Notes: generated by a model from the sequence alone, not told the origin. A DNA stretch of 47,682 bases from Methylacidiphilum caldifontis (GCA_945877805.1 CAMCSM010000009.1:1-47682); one strand, 5' to 3'. Counted from the stretch's first letter, positions 1-7,920 are shown. Numbers and translations: made by a program.

Positions 1-46
1 AACACGATTCGTTAGATTACCCCTCCATTGACTCCCCCCGATCCCC

Positions 47-169
47 AGCGCATTTCGAATCCTAAAGGATTCGATGCGCTCCCCTATGCATTCAATCCAT
101 CCCTCTAGGGATGGGGACTTCCGAAAACTTTAGTTTTCGGAATTGCTGACCCCGCAAGCGACCGCTTGC
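47..169. repeat. Cluster of four consecutive different hairpins (47-80, 97-114, 119-142, 154-169)
   Basis: AGCGCATttCGAATCC-TAAA-GGATTCGATGCGCT; CCATCCCT-CT-AGGGATGG; TTCCGAAAAC-TTTA-GTTTTCGGAA; GCAAGCG-AC-CGCTTGC. Confidence 0.9.
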
Positions 170-188
170 TTTGCTTGGCGCACTTAGG

Positions 189-1181
189 TTAATATTTTTC
201 AGAAGCCGGCTTTTCCTCGACAATCGGGATAGTTTGAGAGGATTTACGTCTTTCATTCCAGCTCTTCCAGTCAACCTTGAGGAGCCATCCGATTCCAATC
301 ATTCCGCCAACGGCGATGAGATAGACAAAATAACCGGCTCCCATGTGATAGGGGGAGGGATCTGCTTCGGTCCCGATCGCAAATTTTGAGCCAAATAAAA
401 TTGTGCCAAAGGTGAGAAGGAGAATTCGGATAAAATTACCAAGGATCGCCAAGGGGATCGAGCAGAGGAAGAGAAACCAGCGCTGGCCAATTTTAGGCAG
501 AGTTAAATAGCTATAGAGTGCGGTAATCATCGTGAGGGCAAAGAGGGAGCGAATGCCGCTGCACGGATTGGCGACATCGAGTTGAAATTTGGCCCCTTGA
601 GGGATTCCGAGTTGGAAGTTGGGAGCGGAGACAATGGCACTGCCGATTTGAAGATTACTGACCCCGATGAGATTGAGGAAATGATGAGAGAGATTGGACA
701 TGAAAAGTCGAAGCGGAAAGGCGATCACGTTATCGAGAAAGAGCCAAGGCCACATGAAAGTCAGAAAAAGGAGGGGAAAACTGAGGGTCAGAAGCATCTG
801 TCTTCCGGCAAACCAAAGGATCAGAGCGGCGATCGCTCCTTGAAAGGAAAGATAGGCGAGATAGTGAATATCGGTGATATAACCGAGCCAAAAGATAAAT
901 CCGCAAAGAACGAGGAGAGCAAATCCGATTTTTTCTCCCTTCCATTCGATTTTTTGAATAATGCTCCATTGAAGGTAGATCAAAAAGAGGGCAAAAAGGG
1001 GGACAATGCGACAATGTTCCCAGTCCTCCCCGGCGGAGTAGGCCCATGCGACATTGAGGATCGGCTCCGCTTTTGCGGAGATCAGAAACTTGGAGAAGGG
1101 GAACCAAGCGTATAAAAGTCCTAAAAAAAGAAGGCTTGCGATGATCGAGAAGAGTTTAGATTTATCGATAATTTTGAGCAT
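189..1181 (-). CDS. Exosortase/archaeosortase-family membrane transpeptidase
   Basis: 330-aa multi-TM ORF with the exosortase motifs NPCSGIRS (Cys), GNFIRI (Arg) and HMGAGYFVY (His). Confidence 0.9.
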   Translation of the reverse strand: MLKIIDKSKLFSIIASLLFLGLLYAWFPFSKFLISAKAEPILNVAWAYSAGEDWEHCRIVPLFALFLIYLQWSIIQKIEWKGEKIGFALLVLCGFIFWLGYITDIHYLAYLSFQGAIAALILWFAGRQMLLTLSFPLLFLTFMWPWLFLDNVIAFPLRLFMSNLSHHFLNLIGVSNLQIGSAIVSAPNFQLGIPQGAKFQLDVANPCSGIRSLFALTMITALYSYLTLPKIGQRWFLFLCSIPLAILGNFIRILLLTFGTILFGSKFAIGTEADPSPYHMGAGYFVYLIAVGGMIGIGWLLKVDWKSWNERRKSSQTIPIVEEKPASEKY

Positions 1182-1263
1182 GAGGAGAAAGGTAGATGAA
1201 AAATAGCTCTAAGGAAGGCAGAAAAGCAGGAAAATGAAAATTCTGAACAGGCCGGCTAAAATC

Positions 1264-1613
1264 AGCCTCACACCAAGCCACAAAGACACAAAGTTTGATT
1301 CAAATTTAGAATTCATCTTAAAAAGAGATTTTTAACCACGAATGGACACGAATAAATACGAATTTTAATACATTTTTCTCTAAGGAAGGCTGGAATGTAG
1401 GAAAATAAATAAGGGGAATTTAACCTGTTTTGGGGTTGGCGTTCTAAAGCTTGGCGTATTTTGTCTTTAACTTGGCGGTTAAAAATTGCTCCTTCCGATC
1501 AGCCCTACAGTCCATCAGCCGATTAACCTCTCTTTCTCAGCAACTCAGCGGGAAATACTCCCCTGCATTTGAAATGATTTTCCTTCGTGTTTTCGTGTCT
1601 TGGTGTGAGGCTG
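1264..1613. repeat. Intergenic segment bounded by a 15-bp inverted repeat (CAGCCTCACACCAAG / CTTGGTGTGAGGCTG)
   Basis: Left arm near 1264-1278 and right arm near 1598-1613, each adjoining further periodic CACAAAGACACAAAG / CTTCGTGTTTTCGTGTC sequence. Confidence 0.75.
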
Positions 1614-1683
1614 CCTTTGTATTTTCTGTTGTTCCTGCTGCAATAGAGATTGTCGAACTCTAAAAGCGGGTTAGGGTTTTGCG

Positions 1684-2208
1684 ATGCTTTCGGATCATCA
1701 TTTTCAATATGCGATGGAAAATACGGAGGTCATTTTGGCTCCGGATCGTCATATCCAAACCTTTGGCAGTACATTGATTAACTATTATCTTGTGACTGAA
1801 GATATGGATCAACTTTCGTTAACTCGTGTCCGAGAGGGGAAAATTCAGGCGGAACGACCCCAAATTATCTCCCCGGATCAAATAGCAAAGCTTTTAGTGG
1901 AGGGCTTTGGAGAAAAGGCGGAGGCCTTTGCCGATTTTATCAGCGGACATCCCGAGCGTTTTTCCTTTTTAAAGTACGGTTTTAAAATGAAAAAGGATGA
2001 GTTTCAGAGCTATGATGCCCATGAACCGAAAGAGGCGGTGTTAGAAAAGATCAAGCAGCAGGTGGCGAGTAAAAATGATCCTTTTGCGGCGATTTTAACG
2101 GGAGTCGATGATGCTTGGGAGGTCAGCCTTTTGAAGTTTATGGTCGATATGATGAACTCCTCTTCGGTGAATAATTTTAACGACTTTCGGCGTAAAGGAT
2201 TACTTTAA
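1684..2208 (+). CDS. Conserved hypothetical protein (174 aa)
   Basis: ORF with normal codon usage, directly upstream of the LysM gene on the same strand; no domain recognised. Confidence 0.7.
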   Translation: MLSDHHFQYAMENTEVILAPDRHIQTFGSTLINYYLVTEDMDQLSLTRVREGKIQAERPQIISPDQIAKLLVEGFGEKAEAFADFISGHPERFSFLKYGFKMKKDEFQSYDAHEPKEAVLEKIKQQVASKNDPFAAILTGVDDAWEVSLLKFMVDMMNSSSVNNFNDFRRKGLL

Positions 2209-2213
2209 TTCGG

Positions 2214-3323
2214 ATGATCGCAGTTATGGGGTTGATTCGTTTTTTAAAACAGGAGGCCCTCACTTTCGTCTATTTTTATATTTTTTTTCTCGCTCCCGTT
2301 TTTGCAGAGCAAGCGGTGGATCCTCAGATTTATAACCCCGATCAGGTCTCTCCGTCAGCTCCTGCGGCGATTTCAGTAAACTCCGTTTCCCCGGCTTTAA
2401 AAAAGACTGTCGTTCTTCCGTTGAACGAAGATGAGAAACCGCCGGAGCGTAAATGGTATCAAGTAAAACGAGGGGATACCCTTTGGCGTATTTCAAAAAA
2501 TTCAGGAGTTACCGTTGCTGCGATCAAGCGCTGGAATCAACTCAAGAGCGATCAAATAAAAATCGGACAACGTCTCATGATAGAGGAGAATCCGATGGCG
2601 ATTCGTCTGGCGATTCCGCTCGAAAAAGAGGGGCTCCATTCAGAGTCCAAGGCCCCTGATTTAACCCCTCCTTCTCAAGCCGCAAATCCCTCTCAAGGGG
2701 TGGAAAAGCCGAAGGAGTTAGCGGAGGTTAAAAACGTTCCCGCTCCTGTTGCAGCTCCCGTTGCCGTTCCGCTTTCGTTGAAAGAGCGTTTTCTGGTGGA
2801 GGTTCGGAAAATGGTCGCCGATCGGGTTCATTATAATGAATCGTGGCGGCCCGAGGGAGCGAGCAACAATTGGGTGATGGATTGCTCGAATACGACCCGC
2901 TTTTTATTTCACAAGATTTTTAAGATCGATATCGGCCGGACCGCTTCAGAGCAATATTATCGACTTAAAGTGAAGGGGCAGGCCTGGGAAGTTCCGATGG
3001 ATGCAAAGGGACGGCCAGATATTGATTATCTTCATGAGAATTTAAAGGAGGGAGATCTGCTTTTTTGGGAGCATACTTATAGTCCCGATCGAGAGCCACC
3101 GATTACCCATGTGACCGTTTATTTAGGAACGGATGAGGAGGGGCGGTTTCTGATGGTCGGATCGGAACAGGGGAAGGGACTATTGGACTCGAGCTTCAAT
3201 GGCCCAGATCTTTATTATTTTAATCCATTAGCTCTCAAAGGAGGACATCATCAGTTTCTCTTTTTTGGGTGGAAACCGGGAAAATTTGTGGCCCATGGCA
3301 GACCGTTGGCAGGGATGAGATAA
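2214..3323 (+). CDS. LysM plus NlpC/P60-like cell-wall hydrolase
   Basis: Signal-like N-terminus, LysM WYQVKRGDTLWRISKNSGVTVAAIKRWNQL, C-terminal DCSNT / THVTVYLG catalytic-like motifs. Confidence 0.85.
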   Translation: MIAVMGLIRFLKQEALTFVYFYIFFLAPVFAEQAVDPQIYNPDQVSPSAPAAISVNSVSPALKKTVVLPLNEDEKPPERKWYQVKRGDTLWRISKNSGVTVAAIKRWNQLKSDQIKIGQRLMIEENPMAIRLAIPLEKEGLHSESKAPDLTPPSQAANPSQGVEKPKELAEVKNVPAPVAAPVAVPLSLKERFLVEVRKMVADRVHYNESWRPEGASNNWVMDCSNTTRFLFHKIFKIDIGRTASEQYYRLKVKGQAWEVPMDAKGRPDIDYLHENLKEGDLLFWEHTYSPDREPPITHVTVYLGTDEEGRFLMVGSEQGKGLLDSSFNGPDLYYFNPLALKGGHHQFLFFGWKPGKFVAHGRPLAGMR

Positions 3324-3950
3324 ATGAGCCTTTTTAATATCGAATGGTTGCAGCAGCTCGATCTTTCGATCCTTCGGTGGATCAATCAGGCGGGAGCGAA
3401 TCCGTTTTTGGACTGGTTTTTTCCGCGGATGGCTGCTCCGTCGATTTTCTTGATTCCTGGGATTCTTTTGGGATTGCTATTAATTTGGAAAGGGGGGATT
3501 CGGGGGCCTTTATTTTTGGTCTTGATTGCGGTCGCTTTAATTCTTGGGGATGCAGTGATTGTGAAAGGATTAAAGAAAGCAGTGAATCGACCTCGACCCC
3601 ATGAATCGGTGGAGGGGGTGCGATTGGTAACCAAAGAGGAGGTTCGGATCGCTCATCCGACGGAGCTGCCGACCAAGGGTCGTTCTTTTCCCTCTGGGCA
3701 TGTCAGTAACAATCTCGCTTTGGCGCTGGTGGTGGTGGCGGTTTATGGAAGAAGGTATCGTTGGATTTTTTTATGGCCCTTGTTGATGGGATGGAATCGA
3801 ATCTATTTAGGGGTTCATTTTCCGAGTGATGTTCTCTTTTCCGCTTTGCTATCGATGACCTACACGGGCTTGATTCTTTTTGGTGCCGGCTTGATCCTTG
3901 AGCGATGGGGGGTTTACTGGAGTTTTCAAGAGGGATTAAAGAAGCGATGA
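3324..3950 (+). CDS. PAP2-superfamily phosphatase
   Basis: KGLKKAVNRPRP, PSGHVSNN and YLGVHFPSDV signature motifs. Confidence 0.9.
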   Translation: MSLFNIEWLQQLDLSILRWINQAGANPFLDWFFPRMAAPSIFLIPGILLGLLLIWKGGIRGPLFLVLIAVALILGDAVIVKGLKKAVNRPRPHESVEGVRLVTKEEVRIAHPTELPTKGRSFPSGHVSNNLALALVVVAVYGRRYRWIFLWPLLMGWNRIYLGVHFPSDVLFSALLSMTYTGLILFGAGLILERWGVYWSFQEGLKKR

Positions 3951-4831
3951 AGCGAGTCGCTTTAGCAATTTTAAATTTCGAAGGAGTCGCGCATCTGGAG
4001 ATTCTTTTGCCGACAGCTTTGGAGGCGGTACGAATTTATGGCGATCCATGCCCGATCCTCGTTTTGGATAATCAAAGTCAAACAGGGGATAAGGAATGGG
4101 TAAGGACTCATTTCCCGACGGTTGAGGTGATTATTGCCTCTAAGAACGACTATTTATTTTCTTACAACGAACTTTTACAATCAAGAGAAGAGGAGATCGT
4201 TATATTATTAAATAATGATTTAAGATTAGCTCCTGATTTTATCCCTCCGTTGGTGAAGCATTTTGAGCGCCCCGATGTTTTTGCGACGACCTCCCTCTCC
4301 TACGACTGGGAGGGGAAGAGCGTGACCTCTGGGCCGGCCTCTTTTCGGATTCATCATGGATGGTTTTATACGGAGTTCGATTTAAGTTGTTCCGTGGCGA
4401 CCCCGACCTTATTTCCGACAGGGGGCTATGCGGCCGTCGATCGAAAAAAGTTTTTGGAGCTCGGGGGATTTGATCGGCTTTATTATCCGGCCTATGGCGA
4501 GGATTTAGATTTGGGGTATCGAGCGCAACAGCGGGGATGGGTCACGATTTATGAGCCGGAAAGTAAAGTTTGGCATCGGGAAAACGGATCGATGACAAGT
4601 AAAAGGGCGGTGCATCTGATTTTGGTTTCGCAGTTTCTTTTTCAATGGAAAAACTTGCGGAGTTTTTCGATTCGATGGAGGCGCTCGATTTACATTCAAT
4701 GGCTCCGCTATTGCGGTTGGAGAAAAGGGGAGGGGGCCTTTGAGAAAGCGTATCAGGAAGCAAAAGAGAAATTTAAACCGAGTATCGTGTGCCTAGAAAA
4801 GAAGATTAACCACAATGATGAAAAATCTTAA
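3947..4831 (+). CDS. Glycosyltransferase family 2
   Basis: VLDNQS..., LLNNDLRL, GGYAAVDRKKFLELGGFDRLYYPAYGEDLDLGYR; start taken at the ATGA overlap with the PAP2 gene instead of the track start 3905. Confidence 0.88.
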   Translation: MKRVALAILNFEGVAHLEILLPTALEAVRIYGDPCPILVLDNQSQTGDKEWVRTHFPTVEVIIASKNDYLFSYNELLQSREEEIVILLNNDLRLAPDFIPPLVKHFERPDVFATTSLSYDWEGKSVTSGPASFRIHHGWFYTEFDLSCSVATPTLFPTGGYAAVDRKKFLELGGFDRLYYPAYGEDLDLGYRAQQRGWVTIYEPESKVWHRENGSMTSKRAVHLILVSQFLFQWKNLRSFSIRWRRSIYIQWLRYCGWRKGEGAFEKAYQEAKEKFKPSIVCLEKKINHNDEKS

Positions 4832-4916
4832 ACCACAAAAGGTTCGTGAAACGAACAAGTTAGATCACCGGAGGTGCTCGTAATTTTAGTGCAGTGGTAG
4901 ATGGGGGTACAAATCT
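4822..4916. repeat. ~95-bp direct repeat, copy 1
   Basis: AAAATCTTAAACCACAAAAGGTTCGTGAAACGAACAAGTTAGATCACCGGAGGTGCTCGTAATTTTAG...GGTAGATGGGGGTACAAATCT; near-identical to 6004-6097. Confidence 0.95.
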
Positions 4917-5130
4917 TCACTGATTAACGCTTATAAACCTAAAAACGGCAATCCGTTTAACCACGGATGGAGGAGTTTATGAAAATGAACCTCTGTTTTT
5001 TCCTTCACCCACAAGATGAAGGCTGATTTTTTCCTAAACCGTTGAAAATCCGTGTGATCCGCGTTATCCGTGGTTCCAACTGCTTTTTCTAGGATAAAAC
5101 AAATTTGAATTTTATCAGCGAAAATCAGCG

Positions 5131-5181
5131 ATACAACGAATCAAACCCTATTTTCTTAACGCAATCCTCTCACTTTTTTAA
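5131..5181. repeat. 51-bp repeat, copy 1 (second copy at 12455-12505)
   Basis: ATACAACGAATCAA....TTTTCTTAACGCAATCCTCTCACTTTTTTAA. Confidence 0.93.
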
Positions 5182-5238
5182 AATAAAGTCCGTTTTTAGC
5201 TCTTTGAGTTCTTTATGGCTAAATTAGTTGCTTGATCA

Positions 5239-5628
5239 TTACCAAATTGTTTTCACCGCATACTGAGCGATCAAACGATCAGGGGTGATCAACGGCTGAT
5301 CCAAAATTTGAGCGGTGGCCACAATCATTCGATCGGCAGGATCTTTATGATGCCACGGAAGAGTTTCGGAGCGATGTGCAATTTCCCGCGTGATCGATTG
5401 ACACTGAATCGAAAAATCCTCCATCACCGCCTCCAACCAAGGCTCCAGATCCCGTTCCTTCATTTGAAACTCCAAACGTCCCGCCCTTAAAAGCCGGTGA
5501 ATCTCGATCACCGTCATCGCACTGATCCAAAGATCTGAGGTCGACTCCAGCACTTTCATTGCCTTCGGCGAGATCGATTCTCTCTGACTCGTCAGCCAGA
5601 TGAGCGTGCAAGTATCCAAAACCGCCAT
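5239..5628 (-). CDS. PIN-domain toxin (VapC-like), module A
   Basis: MAVLDTCTLIWL...HKDPADRMIVATAQ; start adjusted to the TAATG junction with the antitoxin. Confidence 0.88.
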   Translation of the reverse strand: MAVLDTCTLIWLTSQRESISPKAMKVLESTSDLWISAMTVIEIHRLLRAGRLEFQMKERDLEPWLEAVMEDFSIQCQSITREIAHRSETLPWHHKDPADRMIVATAQILDQPLITPDRLIAQYAVKTIW

Positions 5629-5882
5629 TACCATCCCTCCCACACACTCGCAGGAAGCGGCTCTACCAGCTTTGAAACACTGACTTTCGATTTCAACTTT
5701 CCGTAATACTTTCGAGATTTAAATTTCTGAAGCCGTTCCTCAAATGGGCGGTTCTGAATCTGCGTTAATTTCAATAACACCTCTCCTTTTGCCCCGCGTC
5801 GAATCAACACGCTCTCCCCACGCATCGCCTCGCGGACTAACTTCGAAAAATGAGTTTTCGCTTCATGTATGGTGTACGTCAT
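5628..5882 (-). CDS. Phd/YefM-type antitoxin, module A
   Basis: MTYTIHEAKTHFSKLVREAMRGESVLIRRGAKGEVLLKL; start adjusted from track start 6020; 1-nt overlap with the toxin. Confidence 0.85.
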   Translation of the reverse strand: MTYTIHEAKTHFSKLVREAMRGESVLIRRGAKGEVLLKLTQIQNRPFEERLQKFKSRKYYGKLKSKVSVSKLVEPLPASVWEGW

Positions 5883-5942
5883 AATATTAGTCCACCTTAG
5901 TCTATTTTTACGATAAGTCAATTTTCCAACCATCTCTATCCT

Positions 5943-5975
5943 GTGGGAGAGCTCCCTCAAGTCGTCAAGGAGGGA
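5943..5975 (-). promoter_or_regulatory. Shared TA-upstream element E, copy A
   Basis: Gene strand CTTGACGACTTGAGGGAGCTCTCCCAC; similar to copies upstream of modules B and C. Confidence 0.6.
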
Positions 5976-6003
5976 ACAAAAAGAACGGTCCACCCCCATG
6001 AGG

Positions 6004-6097
6004 AAAATCTTAAACCACAAAAGGTTCGTGAAACGAACACGTTAGATCACCGGAGGTGCTCGTAATTTTAGTGTAGGGTAGATGGGGGTACAAATCT
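6004..6097. repeat. ~95-bp direct repeat, copy 2
   Basis: About two substitutions and a 1-nt indel relative to 4822-4916; contains GTTCGT-GAA-ACGAAC and CACC-GGA-GGTG hairpins. Confidence 0.95.
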
Positions 6098-6175
6098 CCG
6101 CTCCCGTCACTCTCTTCCCCCTGAAAGTTTTCAATAATTAATGATGAACGGTCAAATGCTCGGCAAGGAAAACGG

Positions 6176-6343
6176 TCACGGACCGAAACTTATCTTTTCA
6201 TCGGCGTAAATCTCCACGCGATTCCACAAATGATCCCCTCCGACCCCGACGGTATTCAATTGAAAATTGATTTCATCCTTTGGCAAAGGGATCTTCACCG
6301 CCTCCTCCAATAATCGCTGCATTTCCCCCTTAACCGATTTCAT
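6176..6343 (-). CDS. Small hypothetical protein (55 aa), absent from the ORF track
   Basis: MKSVKGEMQRLLEEAVKIPLPKDEINFQLNTVGVGGDHLWNRVEIYADEKISFGP*; preceded by a consensus sigma70-like promoter. Confidence 0.65.
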   Translation of the reverse strand: MKSVKGEMQRLLEEAVKIPLPKDEINFQLNTVGVGGDHLWNRVEIYADEKISFGP

Positions 6344-6349
6344 ACTAAT

Positions 6350-6378
6350 ATTATAATGATACTGTTATATTTTGTCAA
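6350..6378 (-). promoter_or_regulatory. Consensus sigma70-type promoter TTGACA-17-TATAAT
   Basis: Gene strand TTGACA AAATATAACAGTATCAT TATAAT ATTAGT ATG. Confidence 0.85.
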
Positions 6379-6421
6379 ACAACAGAAAGGAGATCTCTTT
6401 TCTTCCTATAGCCTAATTTAG

Positions 6422-6448
6422 GTAGATCAGCGAAAAGTCGTCAAAGAA
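6422..6448 (-). promoter_or_regulatory. Degenerate element E, copy D, upstream of the 55-aa ORF
   Basis: Gene strand TTTGACGACTTTTCGCTGATCTACC, matching the TTGACGACTT core. Confidence 0.4.
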
Positions 6449-6567
6449 TCTGGCGGACAAGAAGGAACGCAGAGAAGAAAGACAAAATTCTTTTCCTGAT
6501 TTTCAGCTTTCCTGAGAGACTCCTCGTGTTTTTTCTAAGGTACTCGTCACGATAACTTTCCTCTGAA

Positions 6568-6951
6568 TTAAATCATCTTCAGCCCATACCGAACAAAAGG
6601 CTCAAAGTCAGCCCGGTTGTTCGTCGCCAATTTCGCATTCGCAATGATCGCTGTTCCAGCAATCATCAAATCTATCCGATGTTGGCGTTTTCGTTGGATT
6701 GCGTTGAAAAGACGAGCCGACTCAAACGCTTCGGATTCCCCAAAGGGAATAATTTCAGAAAGGAATGAGCGGAGCGTCATGACTTGATTTTCCGTCACTG
6801 GCCCACAAAGGAATTCAAACCAGACGGGCATGGGAACGATTAATTGTTCTCCTGATTTCACCCATTCGATGAGTGATGCAGATTCTCTCGTTCCCTGAAC
6901 AATTCCCCGAATCAAATAATTCGTGTCGAGGCAGATCATTCTTTTCGCCAT
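6568..6951 (-). CDS. PIN-domain toxin (VapC-like), module B
   Basis: MICLDTNYLIRGIVQG...HRIDLMIAGTAIIANAKLATNNRADF. Confidence 0.9.
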   Translation of the reverse strand: MAKRMICLDTNYLIRGIVQGTRESASLIEWVKSGEQLIVPMPVWFEFLCGPVTENQVMTLRSFLSEIIPFGESEAFESARLFNAIQRKRQHRIDLMIAGTAIIANAKLATNNRADFEPFVRYGLKMI

Positions 6952-7205
6952 CGTTTACGATCCTCTCGAACCTGTTTCAGGAATAACTCCGCTTGTTTTG
7001 AATCAAGACCGCCTCCCTCACGATGGAGTTTTTGAAGAAGAAGGACCGGATCGGGCTTCTTGATTTGAATCATCCCTTCCGCCTGCTCCACCGACCGTCG
7101 AACGACCTCTGCCTGGGAGACCTGCCACTGCTTCGCCAGACGTTTGAGTCGCTGGGCAGTCACCGCATCCAATGCAAATGTGGTCCGATGGGTCATTTTA
7201 GCCAT
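6936..7205 (-). CDS. Ribbon-helix-helix (CopG-like) antitoxin, module B
   Basis: MTHRTTFALDAVTAQRLKRLAKQWQVSQAEVVRRSVEQAE; start moved from 7250 to 7205 because a promoter-like sequence lies inside the extension. Confidence 0.83.
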   Translation of the reverse strand: MAKMTHRTTFALDAVTAQRLKRLAKQWQVSQAEVVRRSVEQAEGMIQIKKPDPVLLLQKLHREGGGLDSKQAELFLKQVREDRKRWRKE

Positions 7206-7240
7206 ACCATCAGATATACCATCACTTTTTATTTTTTCAA
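7204..7240 (-). promoter_or_regulatory. Putative promoter/operator of module B with two TGATGGTAT direct repeats 12 bp apart
   Basis: TTGAAA-16-TATATC; TGATGGTATATCTGATGGTATGG overlaps the -10 and the start codon. Confidence 0.6.
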
Positions 7241-7259
7241 GGATTCGCATCCTGCTGAA

Positions 7260-7291
7260 GTGGGAGACTCTCGATAAATCGTCAAGGGGGA
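7260..7291 (-). promoter_or_regulatory. Shared TA-upstream element E, copy B
   Basis: Gene strand CTTGACGATTTATCGAGAGTCTCCCAC. Confidence 0.6.
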
Positions 7292-7319
7292 ATGAAAAGA
7301 GCGATTTACTTGTCTTCTC

Positions 7320-7691
7320 TTAGTGGTTCGTTTTATACGGAATCCGAACCCACGGTTTTCGAGGATCAAAATCTTTTGAGTTTCGAGTGACCAAAAGGCA
7401 GTGATGAACTTGTGCGGTCGCAGCGATTAAAGCATCGGGAAGCCTTATCTTTTCTTTTTGTCGAATCCGAACCCCCTCCTCAGCAATCTCTTGATCGATT
7501 TCAATCATTTTAAAAGCCTCTAGAAATTCCCGAGCGCTCTTTTGATCTTTTTCATTTTCTGCTCCTACCATGACCTCCATCCAAGAGATCCGAGAAATAG
7601 AGCGATGCCGATAGCTCTCGATCTCTTTTTTGGCCTCCGAAATACCGTTCAAAAAATCAATTAAAATATTGGTATCAAAAAGAGCCTTCAT
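7320..7691 (-). CDS. PIN-domain toxin (VapC-like), module C
   Basis: MKALFDTNILIDFLNG...LPDALIAATAQVHHCLLVTRNSKDF; start set at the ATGA overlap with the antitoxin. Confidence 0.9.
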   Translation of the reverse strand: MKALFDTNILIDFLNGISEAKKEIESYRHRSISRISWMEVMVGAENEKDQKSAREFLEAFKMIEIDQEIAEEGVRIRQKEKIRLPDALIAATAQVHHCLLVTRNSKDFDPRKPWVRIPYKTNH

Positions 7692-7915
7692 TTCTCCCAT
7701 TCTCCCCGGATTTTTCGTTGATACTGGAGTCCATCGACTTTCTTCCCTTTCCACGCTCCAAATCCCGTGAGTGATTCCCCTTTTGCCAGAGATTGCTGGG
7801 AAAGATAATAACCCACTGCCTCCTGAACTATCCTCATCCGAGGACACTTTCGATGCCGAGCGATCTTATCCAGAGCCTCCACCTGCTCCTCGGAAAAATT
7901 GATTAATACTTTCAT
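7688..7915 (-). CDS. Ribbon-helix-helix (CopG-like) antitoxin, module C
   Basis: MKVLINFSEEQVEALDKIARHRKCPRMRIVQEAVGYYLSQQ; start adjusted from 8002. Confidence 0.83.
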   Translation of the reverse strand: MKVLINFSEEQVEALDKIARHRKCPRMRIVQEAVGYYLSQQSLAKGESLTGFGAWKGKKVDGLQYQRKIRGEWEK

Positions 7916-7920
7916 AAAAA

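Noticed and set aside
582-1115. ORFs 582-1115 (+) and 730-1107 (-) overlapping the exosortase gene
   Set aside because: Alternate-frame shadows of a well-supported exosortase CDS; low-complexity charged or basic composition.
5961-5968. TTGACG of element E as the -35 box of each TA promoter
   Set aside because: No plausible -10 at 16-18 bp in copies A-C, while better promoters lie nearer the ATG in modules B and C and the 55-aa ORF; kept as an element of unknown role.
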